Shown here one piece after another: positions 43,009-50,802 of a stretch of DNA of 50,802 nucleotides. The notes below the pieces were generated by a model. It saw only the letters and a program-made list of their open reading frames with translations. It searched no databases and had not been told where the DNA came from. This DNA is from Bacteroidales bacterium (lineage in GTDB: Bacteria; Bacteroidota; Bacteroidia; Bacteroidales; UBA1556). Location of the stretch: NCBI GenBank assembly GCA_015493685.1, contig WGCS01000260.1, forward strand, positions 1-50,802, given 5' to 3'. The stretch's first letter is position 1. Each line of letters opens with the position of its first letter. The translations under genes and the position numbers were made by a program.

Positions 43009-43980
43009 TTATTCCATACTTTGCCCAGGGCGTGAGGCATTCTCAATCATTTCTTCATATTGTGCCGGAGTAAGGTCTTGGTAAAAGAAGTGTATTGGAT
43101 TAACCGGTTTCCCATTTTTTCGCACCTCATAGTGCACATGCGGGCCTGTTGAACGACCTGTATTTCCAACATAGCCAATAATTTCACCTCTTTTGACGTG
43201 CTGACCAGGCTTAGCAATTCGCTTACTCATGTGAGCATAAAGCGTTTCATAACCATAACCATGATTAATCATTATCACTTTTCCATAACCTGTCATCTTG
43301 TGTTTCAAATGTTCTATCATGCCATCACCTGTAGCATATATAGGAGTCCCTACCGGTGCTGTAAAATCGATTCCTTCATGCATTCTTAATACCTTATATA
43401 TAGGATGAATCCGATAACCAAAATAGGAAGCAATACGCTTTAGGTCTTTATTAGAAATAGGTTGTATTCCCGGAATTGAGGCAAGCATTTTAGCCTTGTT
43501 CTTTGCCAGCTTATATACCTGATCAAAAGATTTCGATTGGACAAACATCTCCCTGCTTAGCTGATCAATCTTCTTGGTAGTACTAATTATTCTTTTACTA
43601 TTCTCATAGCCTTTCAAACTGTTATATCGGTCAACTCCTCCTATACCAGCTTTGCGCTCTTCGGAAGGAATGGGCTCTGCTTCAAATATTGTTCGATATA
43701 TATTATCGTCTCTATTTTCAATATCCTTTAATACAGAAGAAATTTGATCAACACGTTTATTCATTAAGTCTATTTGAAAGGCGTATTGTTGATTTTCTCG
43801 TTTCAACATTAATTCTTTAGGCGAATCAAAGAAAGTATAAGCCACAAAAAGCACAATAGTAGCAAAAGTGGCACCACCTAAGAGATAATACATTCCCCGC
43901 TTTAAGATATCTTTTCTACTTAATCGTACTCTCTCTAGCTCAAGAGTACCGGGGTTTATTTTATATTTTCCTTTTGACAT
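43009..43980 (-). CDS. M23-family murein endopeptidase, membrane-anchored
   Basis: A 323-residue type II membrane protein: a cytoplasmic basic N-terminus, one transmembrane helix (about 32-52), a coiled-coil stretch (about 60-105), then a C-terminal LytM/M23 domain. Zinc ligands are visible in MHEGIDF (HxxxD, about residues 200-204) and HVHYE (about 280-283), so the site looks active. It should cleave peptidoglycan cross-bridges or lead to cell-wall remodelling. It is paralogous to the gene at 44082 (identical layout, with a shared EERKAGIGGVDRY or EEREAGIGGVDRY block). The C-terminus has an extra 25 residues. Confidence 0.92.
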   Translation of the reverse strand: MSKGKYKINPGTLELERVRLSRKDILKRGMYYLLGGATFATIVLFVAYTFFDSPKELMLKRENQQYAFQIDLMNKRVDQISSVLKDIENRDDNIYRTIFEAEPIPSEERKAGIGGVDRYNSLKGYENSKRIISTTKKIDQLSREMFVQSKSFDQVYKLAKNKAKMLASIPGIQPISNKDLKRIASYFGYRIHPIYKVLRMHEGIDFTAPVGTPIYATGDGMIEHLKHKMTGYGKVIMINHGYGYETLYAHMSKRIAKPGQHVKRGEIIGYVGNTGRSTGPHVHYEVRKNGKPVNPIHFFYQDLTPAQYEEMIENASRPGQSME

Positions 43981-44081
43981 CTGAATAGTATATTTTTACA
44001 AGACACGGGACAAAATTACTAAAAAATAAATTATCACAGCATTATTACTTAATTTAAGCCGTCAATCTGCTTTATAAGCCA

Positions 44082-44993
44082 TTAATATTGGATTGGATGA
44101 TAAAAGTAATTACTTGGGTTAACAGCTTTTCCATTCTTATGAACTTCGTAATGTAGGTGTGGGCCGGTGGATCTGCCCGTACTACCCACATAACCTATAA
44201 TCTGCCCGCGCTTAACACGCTGACCTTTCTTTACAATAATTTTGTTCATATGCCCATAAAGAGATTCATATCCATAATTATGATTAATAAGTACTTCTCT
44301 ACCATATCCTTTATGGCTATATGTTAGTCGCTCCACTATACCATCACCGGTAGCGTGAACAGGCGTTCCTTTTTTTGCGGCAAAATCTACTCCGGCATGC
44401 ATTCTCACTTTATGAGTAAAAGGGTCGTGCCTTAGACCAAATAAATCTGCAATACGTTTTAAGTCTTTATTATATACCGGCTGAATACCCGGAATATAAT
44501 GCATCATCTTGGACTTTTCTTGAGCCAATCGGTCAATTTTCACGGAAGATTTATTTTCTACATATATCTCACGACTTAATCTATCAAGTTTTTTCGCTGT
44601 GGTAATAAATAAATTGGCCTTTGGAAAATTTTTATATTTTGCATACCGATCCACACCACCGATACCGGCTTCACGTTCTTCAGCAGGAACAGGCTTAAGA
44701 CTAAAAATAGCTCTATAAATATTATCATCTGTTTTCTCTATTTGTTTTAAAACAGAAGAAAGTTGATCTATTTTTTGATTCATGGCTTTAATTTGTTGAA
44801 CATATTCCTTATTCTGATGTTCTAACATTCTTTCTTTGGGAGTTTCAAAGAAGGAATAAGCGACAAACAAAACCACTACAGCAAAGACTGCTGTCCCTAT
44901 TATATAGAAGAAAACCCGATTAAAGAGGCTCTTAGCTTCCAAGCGAACTCCATTCTTTGTTACACTCTGTTGGATATTATTATTATTTATCAT
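44082..44993 (-). CDS. M23-family murein endopeptidase, membrane-anchored (paralogue)
   Basis: A 303-residue protein with the same plan as its neighbour: transmembrane helix at about 30-50, coiled coil at about 60-100, EEREAGIGGVDRYAKYKNF, then an M23 domain with MHAGVDFAAKKGTPV and HLHYEVHKNGKAVNP carrying the zinc ligands. The pair arose by tandem duplication. A -7-like element (TAATTTTG on the minus strand, 45038-45031) lies 38 bases upstream. It is divergent from alaS, a neighbourhood often seen in Bacteroidota. Confidence 0.92.
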   Translation of the reverse strand: MINNNNIQQSVTKNGVRLEAKSLFNRVFFYIIGTAVFAVVVLFVAYSFFETPKERMLEHQNKEYVQQIKAMNQKIDQLSSVLKQIEKTDDNIYRAIFSLKPVPAEEREAGIGGVDRYAKYKNFPKANLFITTAKKLDRLSREIYVENKSSVKIDRLAQEKSKMMHYIPGIQPVYNKDLKRIADLFGLRHDPFTHKVRMHAGVDFAAKKGTPVHATGDGIVERLTYSHKGYGREVLINHNYGYESLYGHMNKIIVKKGQRVKRGQIIGYVGSTGRSTGPHLHYEVHKNGKAVNPSNYFYHPIQY

Positions 44994-45030
44994 TGAGTTT
45001 CAATTGTTTATACTTTAAAAAAATGAGTGG

Positions 45031-45038
45031 CAAAATTA
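45031..45038 (-). promoter_or_regulatory. Candidate promoter element of the 44082-44993 M23 gene
   Basis: Minus-strand TAATTTTG matches TAnnTTTG. No TTG at the expected distance was found. Confidence 0.4.
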
Positions 45039-45049
45039 ATAAAATAAAT

Positions 45050-45057
45050 TAACTTTG
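45050..45057 (+). promoter_or_regulatory. Candidate alaS promoter -7 element
   Basis: TAACTTTG matches TAnnTTTG. If used, it gives alaS a leader of about 265 nt that begins with an ATCCAAT/ATTGGAT inverted repeat (45070-45101). The -33 region has no TTG. Confidence 0.35.
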
Positions 45058-45292
45058 CGCACTAAATTTATCCAATGGTAATTGTACTGTATTTATTGGA
45101 TCAATGGCGTTTTGTAATATAACACAAACCAGCAAATTATAGGAGTATTTGATTTTACATAATATCAATTAGTTATAGTTTAACTTTCTAAAAAAAACGA
45201 CTACTATAATCATCCAATAATTAGAACAATTACTTAATATTAAATAACAATATTTAAGAAAACTCGTTAAGAAAACAAGTTAAGAACCACCA

Positions 45293-45312
45293 GTAGAACA
45301 GAAAAGTTCTAC
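45293..45312 (+). promoter_or_regulatory. Palindrome just upstream of alaS
   Basis: GTAGAAC and GTTCTAC form a 7-bp inverted repeat with a 6-nt centre, ending 17 bases before the alaS ATG. It could be an RNA hairpin over the ribosome-binding region or a protein-binding palindrome; neither is proven. The rest of the 335-base gap shows only the promoter elements and the inverted repeat noted separately. Confidence 0.4.
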
Positions 45313-45328
45313 ACAAAATAAACGCATT

Positions 45329-47941
45329 ATGCAATCAAATAGTATACGACAAGCTTTTTTAGACTTTTTTGAAGAGAAAAGCCACAAAATTGTTCCTTCC
45401 GCCTCCATGCTTATCAAAAACGATCCGACATTGATGTTTACCAATGCTGGGATGAACCAATTTAAGGAAGTGTTTTTAGGGAATACAAAAGCAATAGCAC
45501 CACGAGTTGCCGATACACAAAAGTGCTTACGCGTTTCAGGCAAACATAATGATTTGGAAGAAGTCGGCCATGACACCTATCATCATACGATGTTTGAGAT
45601 GCTTGGCAACTGGTCTTTTGGCGATTACTTTAAAAAAGAGGCCATCAACTGGGCCTATGAGTTTCTGGTAGAGCGACTAAACATCAATAAAGATAACTTA
45701 TACGTAACCGTATTTGAAGGGGATAAAAAAGACGGAACAGCATCGGATCAGGAGGCGCGATTATTTTGGGCAGAGAAGTTTGATGATTCGCATATTTTAT
45801 ATGGGAATAAAAAAGACAACTTCTGGGAAATGGGAGATCAAGGGCCCTGTGGGCCATGTTCCGAAATACATATTGACATAAGAACGGACGAAGAAAAGGC
45901 AAAACTTAGCGGCGCTGAACTTGTAAATAAAGATCACCCATTGGTGATAGAAATATGGAATCTTGTTTTTATCCAATACAATAGAAAAGCCAATGGTCAA
46001 TTGGAGAATCTTCCTCAAAAGCATATTGATACGGGCATGGGATTTGAAAGACTTTGCATGGTAAAGCAAGGCGTACAAAGTAATTACGACACCGACATAT
46101 TCCAGCCAATGATTCAGCAACTTGCCGCTTTGGCAAATAAAAAATATGGACAATCCGAGGAAACCGATATTGCCTTACGAGTTATTGCCGACCACATTCG
46201 TGCTATTGCTTTTTCCATTGCTGACGGTCAACTTCCTTCTAATAATAAAGCCGGTTACGTAATCCGAAGAATATTACGTCGAGCAATTCGTTATGGATAC
46301 ACATTCCTCGGATTCAACGAAGCCTTTATCTATTCTTTAGTACCCCTGTTAATTGATGATATGGGTAGTGCATATCCCGAATTGGCAAGAAATAAAGACT
46401 TAATAATTAACGTTATTAAAAATGAAGAAGAAACATTTTTGAATACCTTATCCAAGGGACTAAACTTACTGAATAAAATAGTAGTACAGTTAAAAGAGCA
46501 AAACGCTACTATTGTAAGCGGGCAACTGGCTTTTGAGCTTTATGATACTTACGGTTTTCCCCTTGACCTCACCGAGTTGATACTTCATGAGCAAGGAATG
46601 ACTGTTGATTTAAACGAATTTAACCAAGAAATGAAGAAACAGAAGCAGCGCTCACGAGCAGATGCGGCCAAAGAAACTTCCGACTGGGTAATTCTTTCTG
46701 AGAATCAAAAGAGTATATTTATCGGCTATAATGAACTTCAATCGAAAGTACATATTATTAAGTACAGAAAGCAAATTATTAAAAACAAGGAGCAATACCA
46801 ATTGGTATTTGACAGAACTCCATTTTATGCAGAGAGTGGAGGCCAGATTGGAGATAACGGATATATTGAAAATGGAGAAGAGAAAATTTATATCAGCGAC
46901 ACTCAAAAAGAAAACAACCTCATCATTCACATTGCCAACAAATTACCCGGCAAACTTAACGAAGACTATACTGCGGTAGTAAATCAAGTGCGAAGGCTTC
47001 AGATTACTAACAACCATACAGCTACACACTTATTACACGAAGCATTAAGGGAAGTATTAGGAATGCATGTTGAACAAAAGGGTTCTTTGGTTACCGACAA
47101 AGGTCTTCGCTTTGACTTCTCCCATTTTCAGAAACTGACAGACCAAGAAGTAGAACAAGTAGAAAAGCTTGTCAATAAAGCAATCAGAGAGGACAGGCCA
47201 AGTAAAATTTCTGATGGATTAAGCATGGATGAAGCCATAAAGATGGGTGCAATGGCACTTTTTGGCGAAAAATATGGAGCGCAAGTACGTATAGTTAAAT
47301 TTGGGAATTCCATTGAACTTTGCGGAGGCACCCATGCGAATTCCACCGGTCAACTGGGTCTTTTTCTTATCAAACAAGAAACTTCTGTTGCTGCCGGCAT
47401 AAGGCGAATAGAAGCTATTACCGCTGATACCGCTGAAGATTATGTGCTAAATCAGCGTAATACAATAAAAGAGCTTAAACATATTTTTAAAAACCAAAAA
47501 GATTTGCCCAAAGCGGCCAATCAATTAGTAAATCAAAATAAAGAACTCCAAAAGAAAATTGAACAATTAAATGAACTAGCTTTAAAGCAACAGAAACTAG
47601 AACTCATCAATAAATTTGAAGAAATATCAGGCATCAACCTACTCGCCAGCAATGAAAACATGGAAGTTGGCGAGCTCAAAAAACTCTGCCAACAAATTAC
47701 CAATGAACATAGTAATTCGATGGTAGTATTTACAAGCAACGCCCAAGGAAAAGCTAGTATTTGCGTAGGTATTTCCAAAGATTTGATTCAGAAGAGAGGC
47801 ATGAATGCAGGCAATATTGTACGTGAACTAGCCAAAGAAATTCAAGGTGGCGGTGGCGGACAAGCGCAATTAGCTACTGCAGGAGGTAAAAATATCGACG
47901 GTTTAGTTAATGTATTAACCAAAGTAAAAACGCTATTATAA
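45329..47941 (+). CDS. alaS: Alanyl-tRNA synthetase
   Basis: Charges tRNA-Ala and clears mischarged Ser/Gly. The 870 residues show a class II catalytic core (MQSNSIRQAFLDFFEEKSHK, LMFTNAGMNQFKEVFLG, GDQGPCGPCSEIH), an editing domain with HxxxH (THLLHEA) and CGGTHANSTG zinc ligands, and a C-terminal oligomerisation/C-Ala region with GGGGGQAQLATAGG. The DHHA1-like tail is complete. The GldB-like gene follows after 11 bases, so co-transcription is likely. Confidence 0.98.
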   Translation: MQSNSIRQAFLDFFEEKSHKIVPSASMLIKNDPTLMFTNAGMNQFKEVFLGNTKAIAPRVADTQKCLRVSGKHNDLEEVGHDTYHHTMFEMLGNWSFGDYFKKEAINWAYEFLVERLNINKDNLYVTVFEGDKKDGTASDQEARLFWAEKFDDSHILYGNKKDNFWEMGDQGPCGPCSEIHIDIRTDEEKAKLSGAELVNKDHPLVIEIWNLVFIQYNRKANGQLENLPQKHIDTGMGFERLCMVKQGVQSNYDTDIFQPMIQQLAALANKKYGQSEETDIALRVIADHIRAIAFSIADGQLPSNNKAGYVIRRILRRAIRYGYTFLGFNEAFIYSLVPLLIDDMGSAYPELARNKDLIINVIKNEEETFLNTLSKGLNLLNKIVVQLKEQNATIVSGQLAFELYDTYGFPLDLTELILHEQGMTVDLNEFNQEMKKQKQRSRADAAKETSDWVILSENQKSIFIGYNELQSKVHIIKYRKQIIKNKEQYQLVFDRTPFYAESGGQIGDNGYIENGEEKIYISDTQKENNLIIHIANKLPGKLNEDYTAVVNQVRRLQITNNHTATHLLHEALREVLGMHVEQKGSLVTDKGLRFDFSHFQKLTDQEVEQVEKLVNKAIREDRPSKISDGLSMDEAIKMGAMALFGEKYGAQVRIVKFGNSIELCGGTHANSTGQLGLFLIKQETSVAAGIRRIEAITADTAEDYVLNQRNTIKELKHIFKNQKDLPKAANQLVNQNKELQKKIEQLNELALKQQKLELINKFEEISGINLLASNENMEVGELKKLCQQITNEHSNSMVVFTSNAQGKASICVGISKDLIQKRGMNAGNIVRELAKEIQGGGGGQAQLATAGGKNIDGLVNVLTKVKTLL

Positions 47942-47952
47942 AGAGCTATACC

Positions 47953-48951
47953 ATGAATAAAGCAATAAGTTTTTTTTTAATTATAGCACTATCGATACTT
48001 GCTGCATGCAATAACGACAGTCCTAAACTAGATATCGATTTAAGTAATACTAAAATTCCGGTAGTACATATAAAGCGTTATGCAAAAACCATGTTCGCTT
48101 TAAAAGCCGATTCTTTTTTTAAGGCTATTCCAAAATTACGAAAGTCGTTTCCTGTTTTCCTAAATGGTGATATGAAAGATAGTTTAGCCCTACTGAATTT
48201 AAAAACTTTCTTTTTGGATCCCTATATGCAAGAACTCAATAACTTGGTTCAAAAAAAGTTTCCTAACCTTCAACCTCAGGAGCAGCAACTTGCCTTAGCA
48301 ATGCAACATTATTACTATTATTTTCATTCCCCAAAAAGCTTTAGCTATTACAGTTACGTTTCGGGACTCGACATTGGAGCTCCAATAAAAGTAATTGACA
48401 GCAACATTATTATTGGCCTTGATTTATATTTAGGAGCAAACACAAAAGCTTATATGATGAGCGGTTTCCCAAAGTACAAATCGAAATGGCTTATTAAAGA
48501 GGCTATGATTCCCGATGTAATGCACGAGTTGGTAAGCGGGATGATTCCTGAGAAAAATTTATCCTCGCATTTAATTAATCAGATGATTTACGAAGGCAAA
48601 CGCTTGTTTTTTGTGCAAGCAATGATTCCTAGCATCAGCGATAGTTTATTACTTCATTATAGTCAATCACAACTCCAATGGTGCTATGATAATGAAGCAC
48701 GCCTATGGTCATTGATGATTGACAACCAATTTTTATTTAAGAATGACGTACAAGTACAAAAGAAATTTATGAATGATGCTCCCTTTACGAGTATTCTTTC
48801 CTCTGAAGCTCCTGCCCGTTTAGGCGAATTTCTTGGGTGGCGAATTGTAAGCAAATATATGGCCCGAAATAAAGTCAGCCTATCTGCATTACTAAAGGAA
48901 CAAAACGCTCAAAAAATACTTAAACTATCAAAATATAAACCCAAAAGGTAA
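47953..48951 (+). CDS. GldB-like gliding-motility lipoprotein
   Basis: A 332-residue lipoprotein (lipobox LAAC, Cys19). The body matches the GldB family: VHIKRYAKTMFALKADSFF, VIDSNIIIGLDLYLGAN, QMIYEGKRLFFV and APARLGEFLGWRIVSKYM. GldB is essential for gliding in Flavobacterium and is structurally related to M48/DUF2268-type peptidases but lacks a clear zinc site here (no HExxH). Many non-gliding Bacteroidota keep gldB, so motility should not be inferred from it alone. It is followed 41 bases later by a T9SS cargo gene. Confidence 0.85.
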   Translation: MNKAISFFLIIALSILAACNNDSPKLDIDLSNTKIPVVHIKRYAKTMFALKADSFFKAIPKLRKSFPVFLNGDMKDSLALLNLKTFFLDPYMQELNNLVQKKFPNLQPQEQQLALAMQHYYYYFHSPKSFSYYSYVSGLDIGAPIKVIDSNIIIGLDLYLGANTKAYMMSGFPKYKSKWLIKEAMIPDVMHELVSGMIPEKNLSSHLINQMIYEGKRLFFVQAMIPSISDSLLLHYSQSQLQWCYDNEARLWSLMIDNQFLFKNDVQVQKKFMNDAPFTSILSSEAPARLGEFLGWRIVSKYMARNKVSLSALLKEQNAQKILKLSKYKPKR

Positions 48952-48992
48952 AAGAAATAACCACTAAATAATATTTATTAACACCACTATTT

Positions 48993-50420
48993 ATGAAACT
49001 CCTCGGACTTCTGCTAAGTATCCTTTTATTCTCCAATATACTTATTGCTGCACCAATAGCACAAACCAATATTTGCAAAACATCACCTGAGCAAAATAAG
49101 ATTGGCAAAAGTAATTTCTTTAGGAAAGCTCCCTATATATTATATGCCGGAGAAAATACAAAGATGTTAATACTCTGGCAATTAAACACCACCAAGAACT
49201 GTACTTTAAGTTGGGGAACAGACTCCAATTATACTACGGGAAGTATTAACAGTAGCGAATATGGTAATGACCACCAGCACAAATATTTACTTGAGTCACT
49301 TATACCAAACACTAAGTATTATTTCAAAGTAAAAGTTGACAATCAAAACATAAGAAAAGGCAATTTCAGAAGTGGCGCTGCTGATAATGACAAAAAAATC
49401 AGTTTTTTCGCATACGGCGATACGCGTAGCAATCCTTCAAAGCATAATTTAGTTGCGCAAGCGATTATGACTTCCATTGCACAAGATAGTTTATCTCAAA
49501 CATTTATTGTATCAAGTGGCGATTTTGTAAGTAATGGCGGCAACGAAAGTGACTGGGACAATCAGTTTTTTGCACCCCAATACACATCCATTCAGAAAAT
49601 GCTCTCCAGCCTACCCTACCTTGCCTCCATGGGAAACCATGAAGGGCAAGGCATCTTATATGATAAATACTTCCCTTTTCCTATGTACACTACCAACAGA
49701 TATTATTATTCCTTTGATTACGGGCCGGTACATTTCACTGTAATTGACCAATTTACCAATTACAGTAATGGAAGCGCCCAATACAATTGGATAGTGAACG
49801 ATTTGGCAAGCACCAACAAAGAATGGAAAATAATTTTACTGCACGAGCCGGGCTGGTCAGCAGGAGGCCATTACAACAATTATAAAGTACAAAACGTAAT
49901 TCAGCCCCTATGCATTAACTATGGAGTACAATTTGTGATCACAGGACACAACCACTATTATGCCAGAGCCCTTGTAAATGGGGTAGAGCATATTACAACC
50001 GGTGGTGGCGGAGCTCCACTATATAATCCTCATGCCAATGCCCAAAATATAGTAAAAACAGATAAATCATACCACTTTTGCAAAATCGATATTGACCATG
50101 ATACACTCCATTTTTCCGCAATACGAGCCAATGGAAGCCTTATCGAAACCTTTGATTATCACCGCACGTCCAACAGCATCAATTTTAATCTAGCAAAAAC
50201 AAAGAAGAGTATTAAAATCTATTCTTTTGAAAAAAATATAGTTATTGACAATCCCAAAGACTACCATGGGAATTTTGAAATTTACAATCTGATGGGGAAT
50301 GTCATTTATACGAAGGCACTGTCTTCAGGCAAACAAAAGATTTTAATTCCCAATGGCGGAATTTACTTTGTACGAGTTACCGTTGGAAATACTTTTTTCG
50401 TAAAGAAACTGCTGCTCTAA
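48993..50420 (+). CDS. Secreted metallophosphoesterase with fibronectin-III-like and T9SS sorting domains
   Basis: A 475-residue exported protein. It has a signal peptide (1-20, cleavage near IAAPIAQ), a purple-acid-phosphatase-type N-terminal Fn3-like domain (about 40-125), and a calcineurin-like phosphoesterase domain with the five metal motifs FAYGDTRSN, SSGDFVSNG, MGNHEG, LLHEPGW and ITGHNHYYAR. Last comes a C-terminal type A sorting domain (about 400-475, with FEIYNLMGNVIYTK and PNGGIYFVRVTVGN). It is thus likely delivered to the surface by the type IX system. Its substrate is unknown; phosphate-ester scavenging is plausible. Confidence 0.9.
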   Translation: MKLLGLLLSILLFSNILIAAPIAQTNICKTSPEQNKIGKSNFFRKAPYILYAGENTKMLILWQLNTTKNCTLSWGTDSNYTTGSINSSEYGNDHQHKYLLESLIPNTKYYFKVKVDNQNIRKGNFRSGAADNDKKISFFAYGDTRSNPSKHNLVAQAIMTSIAQDSLSQTFIVSSGDFVSNGGNESDWDNQFFAPQYTSIQKMLSSLPYLASMGNHEGQGILYDKYFPFPMYTTNRYYYSFDYGPVHFTVIDQFTNYSNGSAQYNWIVNDLASTNKEWKIILLHEPGWSAGGHYNNYKVQNVIQPLCINYGVQFVITGHNHYYARALVNGVEHITTGGGGAPLYNPHANAQNIVKTDKSYHFCKIDIDHDTLHFSAIRANGSLIETFDYHRTSNSINFNLAKTKKSIKIYSFEKNIVIDNPKDYHGNFEIYNLMGNVIYTKALSSGKQKILIPNGGIYFVRVTVGNTFFVKKLLL

Positions 50421-50802
50421 AATTATTTGTATAAAACATCAATTTCCTTGTAAAAATAAAGTTATCTCCCTTTAAATAAGGGGAGGGGATTTCTTTCTTA
50501 GTCAATTAACCCCCCATGATTTCTTTTAAGTATAACTTATGATATATACTTGCTACACTCACCACAAAAGAATTGATTACGTATAACTTATGTTTCGTAA
50601 GGTATTTTTAGCAGTATCATTTTTTATATCTTTTTTGACCTAAAATAAAGACAAGTAAACTAGAATTAATCAATGATTTTTAATAGACAACAATGATTAA
50701 TAATTAATAAAAATACGCACTTCTTTAAAAATAATATAAACTATAAAGCAAGATACCCTTAATCGTATTAGATTAAATAATAATCTAAATTAAGCTTAAT
50801 AT
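50421..50802. other. Right-edge intergenic region, no gene seen
   Basis: The 382 bases carry no credible ORF. A direct repeat GTATAACTTATG occurs at 50530-50541 and 50581-50592. A pyrimidine/purine stretch with CTCCC/GGGAG potential lies at about 50464-50485, near the end of the phosphoesterase gene. Confidence 0.6.

Noticed and set aside
45075-45122. 15-codon ORF in the alaS leader
   Set aside because: It has no alanine codons, so it does not look like an attenuator peptide, and no terminator/antiterminator pair was seen.

Overview
The window is chromosomal DNA from an AT-rich member of the Bacteroidota, probably Bacteroidales or a near relative. Four things point there. Many gene starts are preceded by the phylum's TAnnTTTG -7 promoter element. 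SecA is 1103 residues long and carries the large insertion typical of the phylum. A GldB-like lipoprotein and a protein with a type IX secretion (T9SS) C-terminal domain are present. The ribosomal operon follows the Bacteroidota order (secY-map-infA-rpmJ, with no adk). No tRNA, rRNA, CRISPR array, prophage or intact insertion sequence was seen.

Layout. 1-3545: secA with a strong terminator. 3727-6897 (minus): a FadL/OmpP1-type outer-membrane protein and a low-complexity Tyr/Gly/Asn- then Ser/Arg-rich lipoprotein. 7010-10124 (plus): proS, mazG and a PAP2 phosphatase as a likely operon. 10313-10457 (minus): a candidate small RNA with promoter, two complementary hairpins and terminator. 10559-14440 (minus): a ZIP metal transporter, then korB and korA of a 2-oxoacid:ferredoxin oxidoreductase. 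14884-16626 (plus): a 2[4Fe-4S] ferredoxin divergent from korAB, then recR and a Crp/Fnr-like regulator. 16943-18416 (minus): floA and nfeD. 18668-20207 (plus): a K+ channel/RCK protein and a hotdog thioesterase. 20245-24361 (minus): a DUF2851 protein, a TlpA-like lipoprotein and enolase.

24473-42423 (minus): one near-continuous str-S10-spc-alpha gene run of 33 genes, from rpsL to rplQ. It includes fusA, secY, map, infA and rpoA but not tuf. Two promoter-like elements lie upstream of rpsL, and a hairpin terminator follows rplQ. 43009-44993 (minus): two paralogous M23 peptidases. 45329-50420 (plus): alaS, a GldB-like lipoprotein and a T9SS-exported metallophosphoesterase.

How the genes work together. 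Most of the window is core machinery for translation, transcription and Sec export (SecA and SecY are both here). The rest is cell-envelope work (M23 peptidases, outer-membrane protein, lipoproteins, flotillin/NfeD, T9SS cargo) and ferredoxin-linked central metabolism (KorAB with ferredoxin, enolase). S14, S4 and L36 all lack zinc-binding cysteines, so this part of the ribosome appears zinc-independent. I saw no defence island or clearly novel multi-gene system. The least explained signals are the structured RNA candidate near 10.4 kb, the structured leader upstream of rpsL, and a 68-codon open remnant near 16.8 kb.
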